The position numbers were made by a program, and so were the translations under genes. The notes under the pieces are model-generated. The model was not told the origin of the DNA and did no database searches. It saw only the letters and a program-made list of their open reading frames with translations. 64,000 nt of DNA from Bovifimicola sp050309585. Lineage in GTDB: Bacteria > Bacillota > Clostridia > Lachnospirales > Lachnospiraceae. Of the stretch, positions 23,807-32,480 are shown piece by piece; positions within the stretch are counted from its first letter, which is position 1; each line of letters opens with the position of its first letter. Location of the stretch: positions 1 through 64,000 of the forward strand of contig JBNRML010000036.1 in assembly GCA_050309585.1 (NCBI GenBank), in the 5' to 3' direction.

Positions 23807-25288
23807 ATGTTAGAATTACAAAGTGGATATACAACTCAGGAAAAATTAGAAATACTGGCAGATGCGGCAAAATATGATGTAGCATGCACCTCGAGTGGGT
23901 CAGACAGGCGCGGAAAGGAAGGATTTTTAGGTAATGCCAGGGCATGTGGTATTTGTCATAGCTTTGCTGCTGACGGGCGATGTATTTCACTACTAAAGAT
24001 ACTTATGACAAATCATTGTGCATATGATTGTAAATATTGTATAAACCGTTCGTCAAATGATATCAGAAGGGCAACCTTTACACCGGAAGAAATATGTGAT
24101 ATTACAGTGGAATTTTATAAGAGAAATTATATTGAGGGTCTGTTTTTGAGTTCGGGTGTGTTGAAGAACCCAACCTATACTATGGAAAAAATGTGCGAAA
24201 CACTTGCACTTTTGAGAACAAAATATAAGTTTAATGGTTACATTCATGTGAAAACCATACCAGGAGCCCCGGATGAATTGCTTGCAAAGGCAGGATATCT
24301 TGCAGACAGAATTAGTGTAAATCTTGAACTTCCCACAAAGGAAAGTCTTCATAAACTGGCACCAAATAAGAGTTTTAAGACGATTGTTGAACCTATGAAA
24401 AAAGTAAGTGACACCATTGCTGTGCACCGTTTGGCAATAGGTAAGGATGCAAGGATGGAAAGAAGCGGCATAAATAAATATTTGCCAAACAGTATTTTTG
24501 CGGAGAAGAATCTTATAGAAGCACAAAAGAGTGAGTTATACAGGGCACAAAATGAACGGAGAATAATGGGTGAATACAATGTTGCCGTGAGTAAGAATAA
24601 TGAAGTGTTACCACAATGTTTGGGAAAGGATATGGCAAGTAGAAGCTTTGCTCCCGCGGGTCAGAGTACACAGATGATTATTGGTGCAACCTCGGAGACA
24701 GACTATAACCTGATTACCACCACACAGAAGTTATATCAGAATTATGATTTGAAAAGGGTGTTTTTTTCAGCCTATGTACCTCTTAATGAAGATAAAGATT
24801 TGCCAGGGTTGGACTTTACACCACCATTGTTGAGGGAACACAGGCTGTATCAGGCAGACTGGCTCATGAGGTATTATGGTTTCCAGGCAACTGAATTGTT
24901 GTCAGAAGAGAGACCGAATTTTAATGAGAAAATGGATCCTAAATGTGACTGGGCAGTTAGAAATCTTCATAAGTTTCCTGTTGAAGTGCAGACAGCTTCT
25001 TATGAAGAGATATTAAGGGTTCCAGGTATAGGGCCAAAATCAGCAGGCAGAATAATGCAGGCCAGACGATACGGGCATGTGAATTTTGAACATTTGAAGA
25101 AAATGGGAGTGGTGCTTAAGAGGGCACATTACTTTATAACCTGTGGTGGAAAAATGATGTATAATATTCCAATAGAGGAACAATATATCACCAGACAGCT
25201 TACTTCAGATAATAAAAGGGAAAATTGGCAATTGACGCATAAGAATAATTATTATCAGATGTCATTGTTCCAGGATTATGGAGTGTGA
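23807..25288 (+). CDS. Radical SAM protein of the putative DNA modification/repair family
   Basis: A 493-residue radical-SAM protein: the cluster motif is CAYDCKYC near residue 71, preceded by a conserved ADAAKYDVACTSSGSDRRG start, and a helix-hairpin-helix DNA-binding motif (VPGIGPKSAGRI) lies near residue 405. It matches the family often found beside a DUF4130 protein and sometimes a uracil-DNA glycosylase; its chemistry is not established. The start at 23807 fits the family N terminus; the longer frame from 23714 would cross the promoter. The LexA box makes it a member of the SOS response. Confidence 0.88.
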   Translation: MLELQSGYTTQEKLEILADAAKYDVACTSSGSDRRGKEGFLGNARACGICHSFAADGRCISLLKILMTNHCAYDCKYCINRSSNDIRRATFTPEEICDITVEFYKRNYIEGLFLSSGVLKNPTYTMEKMCETLALLRTKYKFNGYIHVKTIPGAPDELLAKAGYLADRISVNLELPTKESLHKLAPNKSFKTIVEPMKKVSDTIAVHRLAIGKDARMERSGINKYLPNSIFAEKNLIEAQKSELYRAQNERRIMGEYNVAVSKNNEVLPQCLGKDMASRSFAPAGQSTQMIIGATSETDYNLITTTQKLYQNYDLKRVFFSAYVPLNEDKDLPGLDFTPPLLREHRLYQADWLMRYYGFQATELLSEERPNFNEKMDPKCDWAVRNLHKFPVEVQTASYEEILRVPGIGPKSAGRIMQARRYGHVNFEHLKKMGVVLKRAHYFITCGGKMMYNIPIEEQYITRQLTSDNKRENWQLTHKNNYYQMSLFQDYGV

Positions 25289-25291
25289 GAG

Positions 25292-26050
25292 ATGATTTTT
25301 ACATGCAAACCAGAATTGGAAGATATATTAACAAGTATATATAATGCCTGGGAATGGGCTCTTTTGAATGGTCATGACAAAGTAAGTTTTCAGTTTGAGC
25401 CGGTTGAGCAGTATTCTTTTTTAGAGGAATACAGGCATATAGATGGGAATTATGAAAAAACACAGAAGGTTATCAGGTCTATACAGAAAAAAATCTCATA
25501 TTCTGCTTATGAATTCGTATATTATGTGACACTTTCAGCACAACCGGATATGGTGAGGGTTATATATGATTTTTTACGGATTGGTTTTAGGGTAGGACCA
25601 AAGGTAGTTAATATGTACACGGAACCGGCTGTTATGAGGATGATGGAGATAAAAAGGAATGTTTCCAATGAGGTTATGAGATTTACCGAGTTTATGAGAT
25701 TTACTTCTATGGATAAAATGGTTTATGTGGGACATATTGAACCGAAATGCAATGTTATTTATCCTGTTGCGGTGAATTTTGTGGACAGGATGCCGTCTGA
25801 AAACTGGATGATAGTGGATGACAATAGAAAAACTGCCGTGATTCATCCTAAGAATCAAAAGATATTTGTAAGATATCTAAATGATGATGAGTTTGAGGGT
25901 TTAAAGATTACTGACAGTTACAAAGATGAATATTCTGAAATGTGGAAGGTATTTTTTAACACAATTGCCATTAGGGAACGTACCAATGAGCAATGTCAGA
26001 TGAACCATTTTCCCTTATGGACAAGAAAACACATTACTGAATTTAATTAA
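25292..26050 (+). CDS. DUF4130 family DNA-metabolism partner protein
   Basis: A 252-residue cytosolic protein, three bases after the radical-SAM gene and so in the same SOS-controlled transcript. Recognisable blocks are RSIQKKISYSAYEFVYYVTL, MRFTEFMRFTSM and the late MWKVFFNTIAIRERTN with MNHFPLWTRKHITEF at the end. These match the DUF4130 family that is nearly always paired with this radical-SAM protein. The function is unknown; a joint act on damaged or modified DNA is inferred from the pairing, the helix-hairpin-helix motif and the SOS box. Confidence 0.85.
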   Translation: MIFTCKPELEDILTSIYNAWEWALLNGHDKVSFQFEPVEQYSFLEEYRHIDGNYEKTQKVIRSIQKKISYSAYEFVYYVTLSAQPDMVRVIYDFLRIGFRVGPKVVNMYTEPAVMRMMEIKRNVSNEVMRFTEFMRFTSMDKMVYVGHIEPKCNVIYPVAVNFVDRMPSENWMIVDDNRKTAVIHPKNQKIFVRYLNDDEFEGLKITDSYKDEYSEMWKVFFNTIAIRERTNEQCQMNHFPLWTRKHITEFN

Positions 26051-26065
26051 TTGGTATATTTGAGT

Positions 26066-26100
26066 AGGAGTGTATTCCAGGGTTTCGGGAATACACTCCT
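26066..26100 (+). terminator. Strong hairpin after the SOS operon, no T-run
   Basis: AGGAGTGTATTCC (26066-26078) and GGAATACACTCCT (26088-26100) form a perfect 13-pair stem. No run of T follows on either strand, so it may be an RNA-stabilising or factor-assisted end rather than a classic terminator. Confidence 0.5.
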
Positions 26101-26189
26101 ATGTCGTTTGTGCAGAAATATTGAATCCTAATGAGTGCTTTTTATTAATAAATATGCTATTATCAAAACAAAGAAAGGTGGAATGAAAT

Positions 26190-26876
26190 ATGTCAGAGAA
26201 AAATAAAAGTCGTGAAGTAAAAATTTTAGATATAAAGCAAAGTGTGTTTGCTGATAATGACCATGAGGCAGAAGAACTGAGAAAAAGCCTGAAGGAGAAA
26301 AAGGTGTTCCTTATGAATGTGATGTCCTCACCGGGTTCAGGGAAAACAACCACTCTAAAGAAAACAATTGAGGCTTTAAAGGATACAATGAGAATAGGTG
26401 TAATGGAGGCGGATATTGATTCTGATGTTGATGCAAAGACAATTGCGGATACGGGAGTGAAGGCTATCCAGTTACATACAGGAGGAATGTGTCATCTGGA
26501 TGCTGATATGACCAGACAGGGAATAGAAGGTTTGGGAACGGAAGATTTAGACCTTGTCATTTTGGAAAACGTTGGAAATTTGGTGTGCCCGGCTGAGTTT
26601 GATACAGGTGCGGTTAAAAATGTGATGATATTATCCGTTCCTGAAGGACATGACAAACCTTTAAAGTATCCATTAATGTTTAATGTCTGTGACGTTGTGC
26701 TGATTAATAAAATTGATGTTTTGCCATATTTTGATTTTGATATGGAAAAGTGTATGGAGTACGTTAAGTTCAGAAACAAGGATGCGGTAATAATCCCAAT
26801 ATGTGCAAAGGATGGCACTGGTATGGAAAATTGGTATGAATGGATAAAAAATGAAGTAGAACGGTGGAAAAAATAA
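26190..26876 (+). CDS. hypB: Nickel-insertion GTPase HypB
   Basis: HypB is a GTPase that helps load nickel into hydrogenases and, in some species, other nickel enzymes. The P-loop is SSPGSGKTT, the metal-binding Cys-His is in GGMCHLDADM, and ENVGNLVCPAEFD plus VLINKIDVLPY complete the G domain. There is no histidine-rich N terminus. No hypA or hydrogenase genes are in this window, although a CooC-type nickel ATPase is encoded at 44141. Length 228 is normal. Confidence 0.92.
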   Translation: MSEKNKSREVKILDIKQSVFADNDHEAEELRKSLKEKKVFLMNVMSSPGSGKTTTLKKTIEALKDTMRIGVMEADIDSDVDAKTIADTGVKAIQLHTGGMCHLDADMTRQGIEGLGTEDLDLVILENVGNLVCPAEFDTGAVKNVMILSVPEGHDKPLKYPLMFNVCDVVLINKIDVLPYFDFDMEKCMEYVKFRNKDAVIIPICAKDGTGMENWYEWIKNEVERWKK

Positions 26877-26914
26877 ATATTATATGATATATTGAGTGTG
26901 TTGTTTTTTTATGT

Positions 26915-27056
26915 GTATCTGTTCAGAGCCAACCTCGAAAACTGTCGTTTTCTCGGTTTGGCGTATCCGCCAAATATATTTTTGCAGCTAAACGTTCACG
27001 AATGCAAGCATTCATCACGTTTAACTGTAAAAATATGCTTGGCTCTGAACGGTTAC
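26915..27056. mobile_element. 142-bp palindromic repeat, copy 1
   Basis: Ends are GTATCTGTTCAGAGCC and GGCTCTGAACGGTTAC, inverses with few mismatches; an inner GGCGTATCCGCC forms a second hairpin. Copy 2 at 43956-44097 has the same length and organisation. No coding capacity. It lies in the 5' region of the amino-acid transporter operon and keeps an open frame into it, which is probably accidental. Confidence 0.8.
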
Positions 27057-27065
27057 AAAAATATT

Positions 27066-28649
27066 ATGAAAGGATACATAGGGAAAGTGGAAAAGAGTAT
27101 TGAAAAAGAAAGTTTTTTTGCTAAAAATAAGTATAAAATAATGATTACTTGTTTTGTCCTTTTTTTAGTGGCCGCTATGGCATGCTTTGTTTTCCTTGTT
27201 GATTTTGGAAAAGGAAAAAAAGTAAGAAGTGTTGATGATTTAGAGGGAAGCAGGATAGGTGTTCAGATAGGAACAACTGGAGATATATATGCCAGTGATT
27301 ATGAAGGAGATAAAGCCGGTACTACCATTTCGAGGTACAACAAGGGAGCGGATGCTGTTCAGGCATTAAAACAGAACAAGATTGACGCCGTTATTATTGA
27401 CGAGCAGCCTGCGATTAAGTTTGTGGAGAAGAATCCTGAACTCTCAATCCTTGATGAGGAATTTACCGTTGAAGATTATGCAATATGTGTATCTAAGGAT
27501 AATCCGGAGCTCACAAAAAGCATTAACAAGACTTTGGAAGAATTAAGGGCTGATGGAACAATTGATGAGATTATTAGTTATTATATTGGTGATGGTTCAG
27601 AAGGAAAAAGATATGAGTCACCACAGGATATCGTAAAAAACGGAACGATTAACATGGCAACAAATGCAGAGTTTCCACCTTATGAATATTATGCAGATGC
27701 AGATGATTCAAAGGTTATTGGTATTGATGTGGATATCATGACAGCTATAGCTGACAAGTTGGGAAAGGAATTGAAAGTAGTTGATATGCAGTTTGATTCA
27801 ATTATTCTTTCAGTTCAATCAGGGAAGGCAGATGTTGGTGCCGCAGGTATGACTGTGACAGAAGACAGATTAAAGAATATTGACTTTACAGATTCATACA
27901 CACAGTCAAAGCAGGTAATTATTGTTAAAACAAGTGAGGCACAGTCAAAGCTCTCATTGAAAGAGAGATTTAAACAGTCCTTCATAAAAGAAAACAGATA
28001 TAAATATATTGTTCGTGGTCTTGCAAATACGTTGCTTATTACAATATTTGCCGGTATTTTTGGTATTATGTTAGGATTTATTCTTGCAATTATCAGAGTT
28101 GCCCATGACAGCAATGACGACAGAGGCCCTGGTATTTCTATTTTAAATGTAATTGCAAGGGCTTATATCACATTATTCAGGGGAACACCAATGGTAGTGC
28201 AGCTTCTTATCATGTACTACGTTATCTTCTCTGGAATAGCTGTAAATCCTTTGGTGGCAGCGATTCTTGCATTTAGCTTAAACTCAGGTGCGTATGTGGC
28301 TGAGGCAGTGCGTGCAGGTATTATTTCGATTCCTACAGGACAGTTTGAAGCAGGACGAAGCCTTGGATTTACTTACGGAAAAACCATGATTTACATTATT
28401 ATGCCACAGGCTATAAAGAATGCACTTCCGGCAATGTGTAACGAGTTTATTGCATTGTTAAAGGAAAGCTCAATTGTGGGTTATATTGGACTTATGGACG
28501 TTACAAGAGCAGGTGATATCATTAGAAGTAACACATATGAAGCAATGCTTCCACTTCTTGCTGTTGCAGCAATTTATCTTGTAATAGTCATGATATTGAC
28601 ATACTTTGTTGGAAGACTTGAGAGGAGGTTGAAGAAGGATGCAAGATAA
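27066..28649 (+). CDS. Amino-acid ABC transporter: binding domain and permease fused
   Basis: A 527-residue membrane protein: one N-terminal anchor helix (about 25-46), a solute-binding region outside the membrane (about 50-290) and a His/Glu/Gln-type permease from about 315 with RGLANTLLITIFAG, FRGTPMVVQLLIMYY and the coupling loop EAGRSLGFTYGKTM. The binding region is unusual: the lobe-2 segment (DLEGSRIGVQIGTTGD) and the closing YAICVSKDNPEL segment come before the lobe-1 start (TINMATNAEFPPYEYY), which is a circular permutation. Start is ATG 27066 or GTG 27087; neither ribosome site decides. The ATPase gene overlaps the end by 11 bases. Confidence 0.88.
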   Translation: MKGYIGKVEKSIEKESFFAKNKYKIMITCFVLFLVAAMACFVFLVDFGKGKKVRSVDDLEGSRIGVQIGTTGDIYASDYEGDKAGTTISRYNKGADAVQALKQNKIDAVIIDEQPAIKFVEKNPELSILDEEFTVEDYAICVSKDNPELTKSINKTLEELRADGTIDEIISYYIGDGSEGKRYESPQDIVKNGTINMATNAEFPPYEYYADADDSKVIGIDVDIMTAIADKLGKELKVVDMQFDSIILSVQSGKADVGAAGMTVTEDRLKNIDFTDSYTQSKQVIIVKTSEAQSKLSLKERFKQSFIKENRYKYIVRGLANTLLITIFAGIFGIMLGFILAIIRVAHDSNDDRGPGISILNVIARAYITLFRGTPMVVQLLIMYYVIFSGIAVNPLVAAILAFSLNSGAYVAEAVRAGIISIPTGQFEAGRSLGFTYGKTMIYIIMPQAIKNALPAMCNEFIALLKESSIVGYIGLMDVTRAGDIIRSNTYEAMLPLLAVAAIYLVIVMILTYFVGRLERRLKKDAR

Positions 28650-29379
28650 TGAATTATTGATTGAGGTAAAGAATCTTAAGAAATCTTATGGTAAGCATGT
28701 GGTATTGGAGAATATCAATACTGAGATTCATAAGGGAGAAGTTATAGTTATTATTGGACCATCAGGATGTGGAAAATCCACATTTCTTCGCTCGTTAAAT
28801 AGGCTTGAAAGACCAGAGGAAGGCCAGATTATATTTGAGGGAACAGACATCTTGGATAAGAAAACAGATATAAATGTCACAAGACAAAAAATTGGAATGG
28901 TATTCCAGCAGTTTAATTTATTCCCAAATATGTCTGTCAAAGAAAATATTATGCTTGCACCTACAAAGCTCAAAGGCTTAAGTAATGCTGAGGCAGAGAA
29001 AATCACTGACAAGCTCTTGGAAAGAGTAGGGCTTAGCGATAAGAAAAATGCATATCCTGAAAGCCTTTCAGGTGGACAGAAGCAGAGAATAGCCATAGCA
29101 AGAACAATGGCCATGAATCCGGATGTTATCTTGTTTGATGAGCCAACTTCAGCTTTGGACCCTGAAATGGTAGGGGAAGTTTTGGAAATCATAAAAGAGC
29201 TTTCAAAAGAAGGAATGACAATGCTTATTGTTACTCATGAGATGGGATTTGCAAGGGAAGTTGCCACAAGAGTAATGTTTATTGATGATAAAAACATTAT
29301 GGAAGAGGGAACACCACAGGAAGTATTTGATAATCCGAAAAATGATAGATTGAGAGAGTTTTTATCGAAGGTAAGATAA
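28639..29379 (+). CDS. glnQ: Amino-acid ABC transporter ATPase (GlnQ type)
   Basis: The 246-residue ATPase for the transporter encoded upstream. Walker A GPSGCGKST, Q-loop in VFQQFNLFPNMSVKENI, signature LSGGQKQR and Walker B ILFDEPTSALDPEMVGEVL are all those of polar amino-acid importers. It overlaps the permease gene by 11 bases, indicating coupled translation. The substrate amino acid is not determinable by eye. Confidence 0.94.
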   Translation: MQDNELLIEVKNLKKSYGKHVVLENINTEIHKGEVIVIIGPSGCGKSTFLRSLNRLERPEEGQIIFEGTDILDKKTDINVTRQKIGMVFQQFNLFPNMSVKENIMLAPTKLKGLSNAEAEKITDKLLERVGLSDKKNAYPESLSGGQKQRIAIARTMAMNPDVILFDEPTSALDPEMVGEVLEIIKELSKEGMTMLIVTHEMGFAREVATRVMFIDDKNIMEEGTPQEVFDNPKNDRLREFLSKVR

Positions 29380-29404
29380 ATTTGCTCCGATATGGAGGGA
29401 TAGT

Positions 29405-32396
29405 GTGAAAAATATGAAAATTAAACGATTGATTTCAATGTTAATGATAAGGCTATGATCTTATCAATATGCCCTGTTACGGATAAGATTATGTCTGTTA
29501 CCGCAAGTGCCGCAGATGGAGCTGGTACCATTACGGTAAGTAGTATAGATATTTCAGGGGTAAAAGAGCCTAAGGCGGGAGAGATTGCTTCTGTTGATAA
29601 CCTGATTTATACCGGTTCACCAGAATGTAAGGTGTCTTCGGTCTGCCGTGCATTCTGGTATAGTCGTGATAATGCAGATGGATATTTTTCAGTGGAAGAA
29701 ACCGGAGAAGTTTTCAAGGCAGGTCTTGAATATCGTTTTTACTGTTATATTGATCTTGAAACTGGGTATGTCTTTGATGGACCTGATAATTTTGAATTAA
29801 CAGTAAATGGAAAGGCAGTAGAATTTGAGATTGAAAATTTTGACATAGATAATTGTGCGGTTTCGGTTATCTATAAATGTGAATCAGATGGTAGTCTGAG
29901 TGCAGATTTGACAGTAAACAATAAAAGAAATGCACAAGATATCCAGGTAGGAGCCAGTGTTAATATAAATCCAAGGGCAGCAGGTGGAAAAGCACCATAC
30001 ACTTATCAGTATTTGATGAGAACATCCACTAATGGTAAAGATATGGTACTTAAGGATTACAGTGCGGTTTCAAAGTATGTTGCTCCTCTTAAAAGTGTTG
30101 GAACAAAAATTTTCACAGTAAATGTAAAGGATAGCACAGGAGAGGTTGTAAAATCGAACTCTGTAACAATATATTGCAAAAAATGTGTTAAAAAAGTGGA
30201 GATTACAGGAGCTGGTACACCAAAACAAGGTGAAAAGGCATGTGTAGATGGCGTTATCATTAAGGATGATTTTGGTAATGAATTAATTGATTCATGGGTG
30301 CATTGGTATGTCTGTGATACAGAAGATGGATATTTTGAATCATTAGATGACGGCGAAGAGTTTGTTTATGGAAAGTATTATCAGTTGTGTTGTGGATTGA
30401 ATACAGAAGAGGATTATTTATTTGATGAATTAGGAAATTTTTCTGTGACAACTGTGGTAGTAGGTGGAAAAGCACCATATACATATCAGTATTTAATGAG
30501 AAATTCCGCAAACGGAAGTGATATTATACTTAAAGATTTTAGCACTGCCACAAGCTACACAGGGGCACTAAAGAGTGAAGGAACAAAAATTTTCACAGTC
30601 AGGGTAAAGGATAGCACGGGAGAATATGCAACGTCAAATTCAGTTACAGTTAATGCTTGTGTTGAGCCGGAAATAAGTGCCGTTCTCACTGTTAATGATG
30701 AACAGGAAAAAGTTTCAGTGACAAAAGGTGCGCAGGTTATTTTAAAAACAGTGGCATCAGGTGGATATGGAAAACTGCAGTATAAGTATGTAATGAAAAA
30801 TGAGACTACAGGACAGACCATTGTTTTAAAAGATTACAGCTCAGCAACAAGTTATAAAGGTACTATCACATCAATTGGAAAAAAGTGTTTACAGTATATG
30901 TAAAAGATACTGCGGGAAAAGAAATGGAGTCTAATTCTGTTACTGTAAATTGTAAAGATGTGGTTAACAGGATTGATGTCACGATATCAAAAGTGCCAAG
31001 GCCGGACGAGGATATGTCGACGGAAAATCTGGTTAAAGTTACAAATAATCTGAATTGTGAATTTGCTGAGTGTGATGTTTTCTGGGTTCTCAGGGATGAA
31101 GCAGATCAAATTGAATATGCGGACAGCACCACATTTATTGATGGAAAATACTATGAATTATTTTGTAGTATACTTTTGAAACCACAATATATTTATGATA
31201 CCGAAAATATGACTGTTACAATAAATGGTCAGGAAGCAACGATTGATGATATTAGTTATAATGGCTGCTGGTTTTATTCTGAATTTAAATGTGAGAAAGA
31301 ATATGCATTGGGTGCAGGTCTTGTTGTAAATAAATCCGATTATACTGAAGTAGGGTATAAGGGTGGAGAAGTAGTGCTTGATGTGAACGTTCATGGAGGA
31401 ACAGCACCATATACATATAAGTATTTAATGAGAACTTCAGAGGATGGAAAAGATATTGTATTAAAAGATTTTTCTTCAGATGCAAGCTATACTGGACCTC
31501 TAATGAGTTATGGAACAAAAATATTTACTGCGGTGGTAAAGGACTTTACAGGAAAAACAGTGAAAACCCAGTCTGTTAAGATAACAGTAGTGGATTATCC
31601 TCCTATAAAATCATATCTGACTGCAGGTGGTTGTTCTACGGACGGTCATATCAAGGTAGGTGAAAATATAATATTGAAACCTTATGCGCAGGGCGGAGCC
31701 AGAGATTATCAGTATCAATATGTAATGAAGAATGTAGATACAGGAAAAACAATTATTCTCAAGGACTATTGTAGTGAAAGTAAATATACGGGACAAATCA
31801 CTTCCGCAGGAACAAAAGTTTTTATGGTAAACATTAAGGACCGCTTAGGAAAATCTGTGACAACAAATTCAGTAATAGTATATGCCGATAAAGATACGGC
31901 AGATTCATCAGCAATGCCTTTAAAAGCATTAATTAAGGTTAATGGTGTACCTGGTACGATTTCTTCTTTTGAAAATTACCACACTCAAATTTGGACTATG
32001 TCTTCTTCATTGGGCTATATACAATATAGAGCTAATGTAAAGGATAACCAGGAAGATGTAGTTAGTACGAATACAGTCAAAGTGATAAGTTCAAATGGAG
32101 ATTTTGAATCAACACTTACGCTAAATGGTGAAAAAGATATCGTTTACCTCAAAAAAGGGCAGACCATAAATCTTGAAGCTGGTATTGGTGGAAAAACGGC
32201 ACCAGCGGGATATACATATCAGTATGTAATGTATAATGAAAATACAATGCAGGAGATCGTGCTTAAGGATTTTTGCATGAATAAAAATTACACAGGTACC
32301 ATAACACCAGTTGGGGCAAAAATATTTACGGTAAATATAAAGAATGCTAATGGAGACATTATCACATCAAATGCTATCAGAGTGGTTGTTAGTTAG
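29405..32396 (+). pseudogene. Repeat-rich secreted surface protein, frameshifted twice
   Basis: From GTG 29405 (GGAGGG at 29394-29399) a signal peptide starts MKIKRLISMLMI but loses frame near 29450 and resumes as AMILSICPVTDKIMSVTASA. A second break sits at A AAA AAG (30879-30885). Joined, the protein is about 1000 residues with at least six copies of a 65-residue beta-type repeat (APYTYQYLMR, LKDYS, GTKIFTV, VKDSTG) and three copies of another domain (WYxxDxxDGYF type), one shortened in frame. No LPXTG anchor is seen. Likely a cell-surface or secreted protein in decay or under phase variation. A copy of the leader-repeat ribosome module lies at 29380-29404. Confidence 0.75.
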
Positions 32397-32406
32397 TAAA
32401 TTAAAA

Positions 32407-32451
32407 GAAGGGTGAAGCTCATATCTGAATGAGCCTCACCCTTCTTTTTTT
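32407..32451. terminator. Bidirectional terminator between surface gene and carB
   Basis: GAAGGGTGA (32407-32415) pairs with TCACCCTTC (32436-32444), with GCTCA/TGAGC extending the stem inward. Seven T follow on +; TTTT follows on -. It serves the two convergent genes. Confidence 0.9.
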
Positions 32452-32480
32452 GTGTGTATGTTGTGTATATGAATCGATGC

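Noticed and set aside
26892..27065. 58-residue N-terminal extension of the amino-acid transporter
   Set aside because: It is read through the palindromic element and has no ribosome site; the membrane-anchor start near 27066 fits better.
28728..29192. 154-codon open frame antisense to the ABC ATPase gene
   Set aside because: The sense frame carries all ABC motifs; the opposite frame has a biased Ser/Leu composition typical of shadows.
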